A stretch of DNA of 64,000 nucleotides, taken from Chryseobacterium sp. MYb7 (GTDB lineage Bacteria > Bacteroidota > Bacteroidia > Flavobacteriales > Weeksellaceae). The stretch is from the NCBI RefSeq assembly GCF_002979455.1, contig NZ_PCOU01000001.1, positions 1 through 64,000 on the forward strand. The letters are read 5' to 3'. The notes beneath the pieces are model-generated. The model ran no database searches, was not told the DNA's origin, and saw only the letters and a program-made list of their open reading frames with translations. The translations under genes were made by a program, and so were the position numbers. How positions within the stretch are numbered: position 1 is the first letter of the stretch; each line of letters starts with the position of its first letter. Positions 8,766 through 16,603 of this stretch are shown here, one piece after another.

Positions 8766-9425
8766 ATGAAAAAATACATTTTAAGCTTTGCTTTAGCTTT
8801 TGTAAGCTTAACCGCTTTTGCACAGGCAGATTATGACAAAATAATGTCTGAAAAAATAGGAAGAATAGAAACCTGTAAAACATCTGAAGATTTCCAGACG
8901 CTGGCCAATGATTTTCAGAGAATAGGAAGTAAGGAAAGTACAAAATGGCTTCCGGCCTACTATGCTGCATTTTCTTATATTCAAAAAGGAAGAACCCTGA
9001 TGAGAGACGGAAAAATGCAGGAACTGGATGTCATTGCGGATCAGGCAGAGAAACACCTGTCCATGGCTCAGAACCTGGCCGGGGCAGATAATGCAGAAAT
9101 TCATCTGTTGAGAAAAATGTCTTACTCTTTGAGAATGATGGTGAATCCTGCACAACGCTATATGACAGATGGGGCAAGAGCTGCTGAGGAAATGAGTGCT
9201 GCAGAAAAGCTAGACCCAGCAAACCCAAGAGTTGCCCTTATCAAAGCGGAAGATGTATATTTTACTCCTGAACAATACGGAGGAAGCAAAACAAAAGGGC
9301 TGGAAATGTTTAAAGATGCTCAGGCAAAATTTAAGGCATACAAACCAAAAACAGTTTTAGATCCTAACTGGGGAAAAGCAGAAGCAGATTATTTTCTGAG
9401 CTTGCCCACAGAAAAAGCAAAATAA
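8766..9425 (+). CDS. Secreted TPR-like protein, conserved hypothetical
   Basis: A 219-residue protein with a signal peptide (to FAQA, about residue 20). The rest is nearly all helical with a repeat-like pattern of Ala/Leu helices (for example HLSMAQNLAGADNAEIHLLRK and AAEKLDPANPRVALIKAEDVYF), as in tetratricopeptide folds. It starts 51 bases after the TonB receptor and ends in its own terminator, so it is probably the second gene of that unit and a periplasmic partner of the receptor. Molecular function unknown. Confidence 0.75.
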   Translation: MKKYILSFALAFVSLTAFAQADYDKIMSEKIGRIETCKTSEDFQTLANDFQRIGSKESTKWLPAYYAAFSYIQKGRTLMRDGKMQELDVIADQAEKHLSMAQNLAGADNAEIHLLRKMSYSLRMMVNPAQRYMTDGARAAEEMSAAEKLDPANPRVALIKAEDVYFTPEQYGGSKTKGLEMFKDAQAKFKAYKPKTVLDPNWGKAEADYFLSLPTEKAK

Positions 9426-9449
9426 TTTTCTCTATATATCACAAAAATC

Positions 9450-9474
9450 AACCTTCATTCGTGAAGGTTTTTTT
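9450..9474 (+). terminator. Terminator after the TPR-like gene
   Basis: Stem AACCTTCA/TGAAGGTT (9450-9457 and 9462-9469) with loop TTCG, followed by a T-run. It closes the receptor/TPR-like unit. Confidence 0.9.
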
Positions 9475-9477
9475 ATA

Positions 9478-9509
9478 CTGTTCAGGGAGAAAAAATAGCC
9501 TTTCGGTAA
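9478..9509 (+). promoter_or_regulatory. Paired 21-bp-spaced operator, copy 2 (kinase operon)
   Basis: The strong half-site CCTTTCGGTAA is at 9499-9509. A weaker one, CTGTTCAGGGA, is at 9478-9488, again exactly 21 bases upstream. The downstream half-site starts 41 bases before the -7 box at 9540. Confidence 0.65.
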
Positions 9510-9539
9510 GAATTAATTTTTGATACCTTTAATAAAAAC

Positions 9540-9547
9540 TAATTTTG
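9540..9547 (+). promoter_or_regulatory. -7 box of the histidine kinase operon
   Basis: TAATTTTG matches TAnnTTTG. A TTTG at 9519-9522 is a possible -33 element (17-base spacing). Transcription from near 9554 leaves a leader of about 11 bases before the ATG at 9565. Confidence 0.6.
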
Positions 9548-9564
9548 AGTCAAGAAAATAGATC

Positions 9565-10878
9565 ATGAAACGGAAAAACTTTATTGTACTATTCTGGGTG
9601 TCGCTTACAGTCTCCATGTTTTTCTTTTTTGTCTTTACAGAAGAAAAGAATCTTGAGAACTTTTTATATACCATACTCATCTCATTTATTTATTCGTTTG
9701 TGCTGGGAGGAGGAAACGGAATGCTGAACAGCTTTCTGAATAAAAAAATCCCATGGTCAGAAGCTACCACTAAAAGAGCGGTTATAAGTATTATTTCAAT
9801 TATTGTAGCCAATTTTGTGCTGGTCTATTTTTGTAATTACATCAACTTTGTAGTCATTCAGAAAACGGCCACTACAGAAGAGTTTTTCCTTGGAAAATAT
9901 AATTTCCTCAATTGGTTTACGATCAATATCGCATTGTTGATCTCCGCTTTCCTTCATGCCAGAAGTTTCATGGAAGAGCTGAAGAAGACTTCCAGAAAAG
10001 AAGTGGTGGAACAGAAGCTTATTGCCAAGTCTGCGAATGCCCAGTTTGAAAGTTTAAAAAATCAGCTGGATCCGCATTTCCTTTTCAATTCATTAAATGT
10101 TTTAAGTTCTCTGATAGATGAAAACCCTCTTCAGGCTCAAAAGTTTACGGCATCAATGTCAAAGATTTACCGGTATGTACTAGAACAGAAAGACAAAGAA
10201 CTGGTAACGGTAGAAGATGAAATAGAATTTGCCAAAACCTATTGTGATCTTTTAAAAACAAGGTTTGAAGACAGTGTAGATTTTACTTTTGATGTTGCTC
10301 AAGAAGACTATCAGAAATTTGTAGTTCCATTGGCTTTGCAATTGCTGCTGGAGAATTGCATCAAACACAATTTTGCAACGTCATCAAAACCTTTAATCAT
10401 CAGAATTTTTTCAGACGGAAATACCCTCTGCATTGAAAATAATCTCCAGGTGAGAGAGCAGATCAAAGAAAGCTCAGGGATCGGGCTTGCCAATATTGTA
10501 CAGCGTTATTCGCTACTTACTGAACGAAATGTTTTTATAGAAAAATCTGAAGATCATTTTAAAGTAAAACTGCCGATGCTTTTAGCTAAGCCACATATTT
10601 CCAGTACAAAACCCGAAGATGAAACGGCTGCCTACAAACGTGCACAAAAAAGAGTAAAAGAAATAAAAAGCTTTTATATGAATCTGATTTCTTACTGTAC
10701 TGTATGTTCCTTTTTGATCTTTATCAATCTTTATACAAGCAGCAGAAATCAATGGTTTTGGTTTCCCGTGCTGGGATGGGGAATAGGGGTTGCGTCTCAC
10801 GCATTTCAGGTGTTTGGAGTAGGAGAATCATGGCAGGAAAAGAAGATTCGTGAAATTATGAACAAACAAAAAAAATAG
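9565..10878 (+). CDS. LytS-type sensor histidine kinase fused to a C-terminal 2TM domain
   Basis: A 437-residue membrane kinase. About four hydrophobic segments lie in residues 8-140. A His_kinase (PF06580-type) core follows, with NQLDPHFLFNSLNVLSSLI around the phospho-acceptor His171. The ATPase part includes LLLENCIKHN and GIGLANIVQRY (about 300-312). The last 85 residues (from about 352, AYKRAQKRVKEIKSFY to WQEKKIREIMNKQ) are a complete 2TM domain, paralogous to the stand-alone 2TM proteins encoded just downstream. Its likely partner is the LytTR regulator at 12582. The fusion suggests the kinase interacts in the membrane with the free 2TM proteins (inference). Confidence 0.92.
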   Translation: MKRKNFIVLFWVSLTVSMFFFFVFTEEKNLENFLYTILISFIYSFVLGGGNGMLNSFLNKKIPWSEATTKRAVISIISIIVANFVLVYFCNYINFVVIQKTATTEEFFLGKYNFLNWFTINIALLISAFLHARSFMEELKKTSRKEVVEQKLIAKSANAQFESLKNQLDPHFLFNSLNVLSSLIDENPLQAQKFTASMSKIYRYVLEQKDKELVTVEDEIEFAKTYCDLLKTRFEDSVDFTFDVAQEDYQKFVVPLALQLLLENCIKHNFATSSKPLIIRIFSDGNTLCIENNLQVREQIKESSGIGLANIVQRYSLLTERNVFIEKSEDHFKVKLPMLLAKPHISSTKPEDETAAYKRAQKRVKEIKSFYMNLISYCTVCSFLIFINLYTSSRNQWFWFPVLGWGIGVASHAFQVFGVGESWQEKKIREIMNKQKK

Positions 10879-10882
10879 AAAT

Positions 10883-11188
10883 ATGGAAAGGTTTGACGAA
10901 AACGATATTGAATATCAACGTGCCAGAAGACAGGTAGAAAGACTGCGTGGATTTTACGGACATTTATTCGCGTATATCGCAGTAAATGCAATGATTGTTG
11001 TATACAATTGTATGCATCTGAAACCTGGAGAAAGCTATTTTCAGTTTAAAAACTTTTTTACGGCTACTTTTTGGGGAATAGGATTGGCAGCACACGCTGT
11101 TACTGTTTTTCTGCCTCGTATTAATTTTATCAGAAAATGGGAGGATAATAAGATTAAAGAACTGATGGATAAACAGAAAGACCATTAG
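10883..11188 (+). CDS. 2TM domain protein
   Basis: A 101-residue protein made of one 2TM domain: a charged N-terminal helix (YQRARRQVERLRGFYGHLFAY), two hydrophobic segments (about 30-48 and 62-84) and a charged C-terminal helix (WEDNKIKELMDKQ). It starts 4 bases after the kinase stop and is surely co-transcribed. The same motif order (RR.VERL.GFY ... GW/FWGIGLAAHA ... W.. .KI.ELM) occurs in the kinase C-terminus and at 11918. Function unknown; it probably modulates the kinase or responds to it. Confidence 0.85.
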   Translation: MERFDENDIEYQRARRQVERLRGFYGHLFAYIAVNAMIVVYNCMHLKPGESYFQFKNFFTATFWGIGLAAHAVTVFLPRINFIRKWEDNKIKELMDKQKDH

Positions 11189-11224
11189 AAGAAAAACACT
11201 TTTAACCTTTAAAACTTATTGAAA

Positions 11225-11794
11225 ATGAGCGTCTTATCAACCGTGTTTTACATTTCAATGGCCGCCTGGTTTCTCACAGAATTCTTTTATAAGACCATTT
11301 TGAAATCTGGAAAGGAAGATCAAAAGAACAAAGATAAATCTACCCTGAATATTTTATGGCTTGCCATTCCTTTTTCTATCGTAAGCTCAATCTTCATGTC
11401 TTATAATACTCATTTTCCGATTGTTGAAAGCAGCTGGATTCTTTATGTCGGAGAGTTTTTGATTCTTATTGGGATTATTATAAGATATATTATCATCAGA
11501 TCACTGGGGAAGTATTTCACAGTTGATGTCACCATCAGACAGGATCATAAAATCAAAAAAGAAGGGTTTTATAAATACCTGAGACATCCTTCCTATGCTT
11601 TCTCTCTTTTAACTTCTCTGGGACTTGGTTTATATTTAAATAACTGGCTGTCATTAATCTTTGCTTTCGTACCTCCATTTTTAGCTTTTGCCTATCGGAT
11701 AAAGATCGAAGAACAGGCTTTGATTGAACAGTTCGGTGATGAGTATATTGAATACAGAAAAAGCACCAAGAAACTGATCCCGTTTATCTATTAA
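11225..11794 (+). CDS. Isoprenylcysteine carboxyl methyltransferase (ICMT/PEMT-like) family membrane protein
   Basis: From the ATG at 11225 the protein has 189 residues with about five hydrophobic segments. The C-terminal half carries the ICMT/phospholipid methyltransferase signature: RQDHKIKKEGFYKYLRHPSYA (about 111-131) and EEQALIEQFGDEYIEYRKSTKK near the end. Family members methylate lipids or prenyl groups using SAM, but bacterial substrates are mostly unknown. It is the third gene of the kinase operon. A TTG six bases upstream is also in frame but less likely. Confidence 0.85.
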   Translation: MSVLSTVFYISMAAWFLTEFFYKTILKSGKEDQKNKDKSTLNILWLAIPFSIVSSIFMSYNTHFPIVESSWILYVGEFLILIGIIIRYIIIRSLGKYFTVDVTIRQDHKIKKEGFYKYLRHPSYAFSLLTSLGLGLYLNNWLSLIFAFVPPFLAFAYRIKIEEQALIEQFGDEYIEYRKSTKKLIPFIY

Positions 11795-11806
11795 ATACAG
11801 GTTTTA

Positions 11807-11838
11807 CGGTTCGGATAGCATAATCTACCATTCAGTAA
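11807..11838 (+). promoter_or_regulatory. Paired 21-bp-spaced operator, copy 3 (2TM/regulator unit)
   Basis: Half-sites CGGTTCGGATA at 11807-11817 and CCATTCAGTAA at 11828-11838 start 21 bases apart. The downstream half-site starts 42 bases before the -7 box at 11870, the same geometry as the copies at 6379 and 9478. Confidence 0.65.
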
Positions 11839-11869
11839 TATAAAATTGATTGAAGGTCTTTTCCTGACT

Positions 11870-11877
11870 TACCTTTG
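11870..11877 (+). promoter_or_regulatory. -7 box of the 2TM/LytTR regulator unit
   Basis: TACCTTTG matches TAnnTTTG. It is followed by a TTCAAGAAAA stretch similar to the kinase promoter's TCAAGAAAA start region. The leader to the ATG at 11918 would be about 34 bases. Confidence 0.6.
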
Positions 11878-11917
11878 ATTCAAGAAAAAAACAAATCAAC
11901 CTTTAAAACAAAGCATT

Positions 11918-12214
11918 ATGGAAATTTTACCAAATAAAGAGACGATTGCTTACAGAAAAGCTTCAAGAAGAGTAAAAGAATTAAAAGAGTTTTATGGAAA
12001 CCTTACTTCGTATTGTGTAGTAATTCCCTTTTTAGCAATACTGAACCTTGTGACTGCCCCAGGATATTTATGGTTTTTATGGCCTTCACTGGGATGGGGA
12101 ATAGGAATTACATTCCATGCAATAAGTGTATTTGGAATTGGAAAAAGCTGGGAAGAAAGAAAAATAAAAGAACTGATGGAGAAGGAAGAAAAACCGAAAA
12201 TAAAAACTTTTTAA
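11918..12214 (+). CDS. 2TM domain protein
   Basis: A 98-residue protein, closely similar to the C-terminal domain of the kinase at 9565: AYRKASRRVKELKEFYGNLTSYC, then FLWPSLGWGIGITFHAISVFGIGKSWEERKIKELM. Two hydrophobic segments lie at about residues 28-46 and 50-72. It is the first gene of the unit ending with the response regulator. The near identity to the kinase tail suggests recent duplication and fusion. Confidence 0.87.
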   Translation: MEILPNKETIAYRKASRRVKELKEFYGNLTSYCVVIPFLAILNLVTAPGYLWFLWPSLGWGIGITFHAISVFGIGKSWEERKIKELMEKEEKPKIKTF

Positions 12215-12245
12215 ATAATAACCATAACAAAAAATAGATACAACC

Positions 12246-12521
12246 ATGGATTACGAAACTGCCTCTGCAAGAACAAACAGCATCAGAAGATTCTATAAAA
12301 GCCTTTTTATATTTGCGATCTTTGCTGTTCTTATCATTCCGGATGATATTTTTGGTGAACACATTGTTCAATTCAGATTGTTTGACAGATATATCATCCT
12401 TGGAATCTGGGCATTTATCATTCTTGTAAAAGCTGCAAAACTATTTCTTTTTGATTCCGAATGGGAAAGAAATATGATTGAAAAAGAACTTAGAAAAGAG
12501 AAAAAACGAATAGATTATTAA
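12246..12521 (+). CDS. Divergent 2TM-like small membrane protein
   Basis: A 91-residue protein with the 2TM layout: N-terminal helix (ARTNSIRRFYKSLFIFAIF), two hydrophobic segments (about 18-35 and 46-65) and a strongly charged C-terminal helix ending EKELRKEKKRIDY. The central GWGIG motif of its neighbours is replaced (YIILGIWAFIILVKAAKLF). It lies 31 bases after one 2TM gene and 60 before the LytTR regulator. Likely another member of the same signalling assembly. Confidence 0.8.
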   Translation: MDYETASARTNSIRRFYKSLFIFAIFAVLIIPDDIFGEHIVQFRLFDRYIILGIWAFIILVKAAKLFLFDSEWERNMIEKELRKEKKRIDY

Positions 12522-12581
12522 AATTTGCCCTCTTTTATCTAACTTTATTTCCCAAAATCTGAAAACCAAAATTAAAGCTCA

Positions 12582-13325
12582 ATGATCAAAACTGTCATTA
12601 TAGAAGACGAAAAACCTGCTTCAAGGAAATTAGAAAGAATGCTGAGTACTTTCCCTGAAATAGAAGTAGTTGCTAAAATAGAATCTGTAGAAGAAGGCGT
12701 AGCCTGGTTTTCTGAAAACGAACACCCGCAGCTGATCTTTTCTGACATTGTTTTAGGTGACGGATTGTCTTTTGATATCTTTGAGAAAGTGCCTACAAAA
12801 GGTTTTATTATCTATACCACAGCTTTCGATCAGTATACATTGAAAGCCTTTAAACTGAACAGCATTGATTACCTTTTAAAACCTATTCTTGATGAAGACC
12901 TGCAAGGTGCCGTTGAGAAGTTTAAATCTTTTATCCCAGCCAATGATACCAATGGCTCTCAGGATATCAAACAGTTGATCAGAAAAGAAAAATCTACGCT
13001 TTCCAGGGTTCTGGTAAAAATAGGGTATAATCTTAAAATCATACAGACTCCTGAAATAAGCTGTTTTTTCAGTGAAAATAAAATCGTTTACCTTCAGACG
13101 GAAGACCGTACTTATCCCTCAGATTTTACGTTGGATGAGCTTGAAGATGTTCTGGATCAGAAAAAGTTTTTCCGCGTCAACAGACAGTTTATTATAAGCT
13201 CGGATTATATCAAAAACATCCATACTTCACCTTATTATAAAGTGGATCTGGAATTTCAGCCGGAAGAAGAAATTACGGTAAGCAGAGACCGTGTGAAAGA
13301 TTTCAAAGACTGGCTGGTCAGTTGA
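12582..13325 (+). CDS. LytTR-family response regulator
   Basis: A 247-residue protein. The receiver domain (1-120) contains acidic IIEDE at 6-10, phospho-acceptor Asp55 in IFSDIVLG, Thr in IYTTAF and Lys in DYLLKPI. The LytTR DNA-binding domain covers about 142-246 (VKIGYNLKII, FFRVNRQFIIS, VSRDRVKDFKDWL). It is the natural partner of the LytS-type kinase at 9565. LytTR proteins bind direct repeats two helical turns apart, which matches the three paired sites at 6379, 9478 and 11807. The regulon would include the TonB receptor and both halves of this signalling locus. Confidence 0.93.
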   Translation: MIKTVIIEDEKPASRKLERMLSTFPEIEVVAKIESVEEGVAWFSENEHPQLIFSDIVLGDGLSFDIFEKVPTKGFIIYTTAFDQYTLKAFKLNSIDYLLKPILDEDLQGAVEKFKSFIPANDTNGSQDIKQLIRKEKSTLSRVLVKIGYNLKIIQTPEISCFFSENKIVYLQTEDRTYPSDFTLDELEDVLDQKKFFRVNRQFIISSDYIKNIHTSPYYKVDLEFQPEEEITVSRDRVKDFKDWLVS

Positions 13326-13386
13326 TCAATAAGGAAGATATATGATTAAATATACTTCCTAATAACCTAAAAAAAAAACTAACACC

Positions 13387-13440
13387 ATGGACCTTATATT
13401 GCTGATTTTTAAATTATTCCTTTCGCTTTTTTATACCTGA
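13387..13440 (+). CDS. Possible hydrophobic 17-residue mini-protein
   Basis: A short ORF reads MDLILLIFKLFLSLFYT followed by TGA. It is preceded by an A-rich CTAA(A)n CTAACACC leader of the kind seen before real Chryseobacterium-type starts. The peptide is a single hydrophobic helix with one Lys, similar in appearance to small membrane peptides or type I toxins. It sits 61 bases after the LytTR regulator on the same strand. With 17 codons, chance cannot be excluded. Confidence 0.3.
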   Translation: MDLILLIFKLFLSLFYT

Positions 13441-13451
13441 AAGAATTATAC

Positions 13452-14678
13452 TCAGGTGTTATAGAAGTCGCTGGCAGATTGTACAAAATCATGAAAAGCT
13501 TCTGTAATTTCCTTAGAATGCTTATGGGTAAGCGGAAACGGAACCATATGGGAATATTCAAACGGAAAATCTTTAATTTCAACATCCACTTTGATATTTC
13601 TGTAACCTCCCTGTAATGTATTTAATGCTTCTATTGGAGGGGCAACACTATCTTTTTCCAGTACATACGCTTTGACCTGAGACTGAATTTCCTGAATTCT
13701 TTCTTCCCTTTCTTTTTGAAAATAATTGTAACGGAGCATCTTTTTGAACCAGCTTTCCTGAGGATGTAAGTCTTCGTTCTGATAATGTTTTAATCTCTTA
13801 TCTGATTTAAAATCAGAGCTCAATAATTCCGTGAAAACAGACTGCATTTTAACGGTTGCCTGAGTATCCATGATGTATTTGGAAATCGGAAACATCCTGT
13901 CGATGGTCATTCCTCCACAAAAACAAAAAACTTTAGAATGGGTAAAATAATGATGAGGATCCGCCATTTTGATAATCAACGAAAGAAAAGAGCCTATAGA
14001 ATAACCGAATAAATCTATATCTGCCTCTCTGGAAATACTCTTTATTTTACCGTTTTTAATCTCTTTTACCACTTCTGTAATATCAGAATAGGTCTGCAGC
14101 CCGGACCAGAAAATTCTTTGAGGATGGGCTTCCAATCTGGAACTTATAGCAGCATTCACGTAGGAATAATTCATGTTTTCCGGATATTTTTTCTTCCTGA
14201 AATTGACAACTTCCATCATATGATGGCGGTCACTCCAGATGGGTTCCGCGCGATCCATATGAAATGCAATAGGGAACAAAATAATGGCTTTTCGAGTTCT
14301 TTGAGCCAGTTCATACGCCCATGGAAGGTATTTATCCCATTTCTTTTCATTCAGGCCATGGAAGAAAAATATGGCTCCCTGAGCTGTTTCAATATCTGCG
14401 CGTTTCAGGATATGGTATTCAAACCTTTTATTGCATTCAATATCAAAATCCTTGATGTCTACAGCTGGCTGACCGTAAAAGAGATAGCCATTTTTGTTGA
14501 TTTCAAGAACTTGCTGATGTCTACTGCAATGTTGATTTTCTGAACCGTAAAGAAAATCACAAACTTTAGATTCGAAAGAAATTGATTCAATGGTTACGTT
14601 CAGTTCTTTAAGTTGAGTCCTGTCTTTTCCGGAATCAAAATGATCTTTCAAAACTTCATACAATTCATAATATTCCAT
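13452..14678 (-). CDS. Alpha/beta-hydrolase-fold protein (DUF6051-like)
   Basis: A 408-residue cytosolic protein with no signal peptide. A hydrolase core is visible: AIFFFHGLNEKKWDKYLPWA (about 112-131, oxyanion-type HG motif), then the nucleophile elbow GYSIGSFLS (about 229-237), with candidate acid and base residues in VLEKDSVAPP and FEYSHMVPFPLTHKHS near the end. The flanking N- and C-terminal regions are longer than in simple esterases. The overall pattern fits the Bacteroidota family I know as DUF6051. Substrate unknown. No operon partner. Confidence 0.72.
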   Translation of the reverse strand: MEYYELYEVLKDHFDSGKDRTQLKELNVTIESISFESKVCDFLYGSENQHCSRHQQVLEINKNGYLFYGQPAVDIKDFDIECNKRFEYHILKRADIETAQGAIFFFHGLNEKKWDKYLPWAYELAQRTRKAIILFPIAFHMDRAEPIWSDRHHMMEVVNFRKKKYPENMNYSYVNAAISSRLEAHPQRIFWSGLQTYSDITEVVKEIKNGKIKSISREADIDLFGYSIGSFLSLIIKMADPHHYFTHSKVFCFCGGMTIDRMFPISKYIMDTQATVKMQSVFTELLSSDFKSDKRLKHYQNEDLHPQESWFKKMLRYNYFQKEREERIQEIQSQVKAYVLEKDSVAPPIEALNTLQGGYRNIKVDVEIKDFPFEYSHMVPFPLTHKHSKEITEAFHDFVQSASDFYNT

Positions 14679-14798
14679 AGCAAGACGATTGAAGGGTTCC
14701 TATTTAGAACTATCAATTTAGAGAAATATTGCTGTAATGGATTGATTTTTAAGGGTTAAATGTATTCTAGGCATAGGAGAAATACAATAAGTTCTGAA

Positions 14799-14832
14799 AT
14801 ATCCCTATTCCAATGTAATCCAATAGGGATAT
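14799..14832 (-). terminator. Inverted repeat after the 298-residue gene
   Basis: Arms ATATCCCTATT (14799-14809) and AATAGGGATAT (14822-14832) are perfect over 11 bases, with a 12-base loop. There is no T-run, so termination is uncertain. Confidence 0.45.
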
Positions 14833-14845
14833 ATGTTTGATATAA

Positions 14846-15742
14846 CTATCTGTAATCGATTCTATTAGATTCAGTGTCTTCAAGTTGTTTAATGATAGAC
14901 TCAGGAATTTCATCACTATCAATCGGGAAGCTTATAGAATCTGAAATAAAGTTTTTCCTGTCCGCCTTTCTGAAAATTTCAAACAAAGCAATCGGTTCCT
15001 GATTGAAGCTGATACAAGTGCTTATAAAATGGATTTCTAGGAGTTTATAGTCTGGGTTCTTAAGTTTTTCTTTAATATCTTTTATTCTTGAAATAAAATG
15101 CCTTTGTCGGATAAAAGTATTGCTGTTCATGATAATAAAAACATAATCCGAATAAGCCGTTACCTTACCGTAATATTTATGATGATCCCCTCCGCTTCTT
15201 TCAATAAAATATTCTCCTGTAGTTTCAGATTTATAAATTTCCATAGCAGAACGCCATATCCGGTCTTCTTTTGCCATCAAAGGATTGTCGGGCAGATTTC
15301 TGTTATAAGAATACCAACAGCCCACCAAACGGTCTAAAAGAGACGTATTCTGGGTTACATTATTCATGTCAATCCTCAGATCATTAAAATTAAATGATTC
15401 CGTATTGGAATTAATGAAATCTATATAATTTGAATATCCCAAAACTTTTACAATCTGGCTCAGTTTTGCAAGATTGGGCCTGCTCAGAACCGCATTTTCA
15501 TTCTGTTTGAATTTCTTTAGCTTTTTGATAATCAAATGTTCATACAGATAATTGTTCCCGAGAAGATCAGGTTCTTTTTTGATTTCTTTCTCTGAATGGT
15601 TATGGATAACCAGATCCTTCAGTTCATTACTTATATAAGACCATTCTGTTTTGGTAACATCTTCCCAATGGTTTTTCTTTAAAAACTGGCGGCTTAAGAA
15701 ATTCATCAGCTTCTCAAGATGCAGAATATCTTCCTTTTTCAT
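14846..15742 (-). CDS. Conserved hypothetical protein, 298 residues
   Basis: No family recognised. There is no signal peptide. The N-terminal third (1-125) is mainly helical and charged, with LMNFLSRQFLKK and PNLAKLSQIVKVLGYSNYIDFINS. The remainder is beta-rich with aromatic residues, around LVGCWYSYNR and ERSGGDHHKYYGKVTAYSDYVFI; this half could be a lipocalin-like or ligand-binding fold, but that is a guess. A helical front with a beta-rich back half is seen in Bacteroidota regulatory proteins whose N-terminus resembles a DNA-binding or TIR-partner region. Transcribed alone. Confidence 0.7.
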   Translation of the reverse strand: MKKEDILHLEKLMNFLSRQFLKKNHWEDVTKTEWSYISNELKDLVIHNHSEKEIKKEPDLLGNNYLYEHLIIKKLKKFKQNENAVLSRPNLAKLSQIVKVLGYSNYIDFINSNTESFNFNDLRIDMNNVTQNTSLLDRLVGCWYSYNRNLPDNPLMAKEDRIWRSAMEIYKSETTGEYFIERSGGDHHKYYGKVTAYSDYVFIIMNSNTFIRQRHFISRIKDIKEKLKNPDYKLLEIHFISTCISFNQEPIALFEIFRKADRKNFISDSISFPIDSDEIPESIIKQLEDTESNRIDYR

Positions 15743-15856
15743 GGTGTTTATTTATAAGACTAATTTAAGATTTTTATCAAACCAAAAAAGACTTTTCAAA
15801 GACTTTTATATTTTAAAATCCATTGATATTTGAGTAGAAAAACAAAAATCAAAACA

Positions 15857-16588
15857 ATGGAAACAAAAATGCTATTAAAAGACGAATCCCTGTGGAACCG
15901 AATACAGGAATTTTCTCTGGATGCTCCCGGTGTTGATTTTCCTTTCTCAAAAAAACTGGCAAAAGAAGAACGCTGGAGCCTTGATTTTGCAAGAAAAGCA
16001 ATTGAAGAATACAAAAAGTTCGTTTACCTCTGCTGCATTCTTCCCAATGGCGCATCTCCCAGTGAAATAGTGGATAAAGTATGGCACATGCATCTGATTT
16101 ACACCCAGAACTACTGGGAAGAATTCTGTCCTCATATTTTAAAAAGACCGCTTCATCATCATCCATCTAAAGGAGGAGCTGTAGAGAGAGAAAAACACAG
16201 GAACTGGTTTGAGGACACTTTAACAAGCTACCAGAAGGTATTTCAGCAGGAAGCGCCTGAAGAAATCTGGAAAGAACTCAGAAAAAAGTCCAAAATACAA
16301 ACCTGGCTGAGAAAGATGGCTTTTTTTTCTCCAATTCTTATTTTACTCCTTTTATTCTCATGTACAGAGGGAGGTAGTTTTACAGGATTGCTGGTCACAG
16401 GATTAATATTTACCATTATTCTGATCCTTGGAACTATAGCGTCAATAGTAGGAGATGGCGAAGTCACAGATCCTAACAGAAAAGATAAGCAGAATAATGA
16501 TGGAGGAGGAAGTTGTGGGGGGGCAAGCTGCAGTGGAGGCGGTGGTTGTGGAGGAGGCTGTGGCGGCTGCGGGGGCTGCGGAGGATAA
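15857..16588 (+). CDS. GRDP-like membrane protein with Gly/Cys-rich tail (TIGR04222-like)
   Basis: The start was taken at the ATG at 15857 (243 residues); an in-frame TTG at 15830 adds nine residues. The N-terminal 135 residues resemble glycine-rich-domain-protein-like families: KFVYLCCILPNGASPSEIVDKVWHMHLIYTQNYWEEFC, with WHMH as hallmark. Two hydrophobic segments follow (about 160-176 and 180-200). The last 28 residues are nearly all Gly and Cys (GGGSCGGASCSGGGGC then CGG repeats; seven Cys). Such tails are known from TIGR04222 membrane proteins. Function unknown; the tail may bind metal or form crosslinks (inference). Confidence 0.8.
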   Translation: METKMLLKDESLWNRIQEFSLDAPGVDFPFSKKLAKEERWSLDFARKAIEEYKKFVYLCCILPNGASPSEIVDKVWHMHLIYTQNYWEEFCPHILKRPLHHHPSKGGAVEREKHRNWFEDTLTSYQKVFQQEAPEEIWKELRKKSKIQTWLRKMAFFSPILILLLLFSCTEGGSFTGLLVTGLIFTIILILGTIASIVGDGEVTDPNRKDKQNNDGGGSCGGASCSGGGGCGGGCGGCGGCGG

Positions 16589-16603
16589 TAAAAACGAATC
16601 ATT

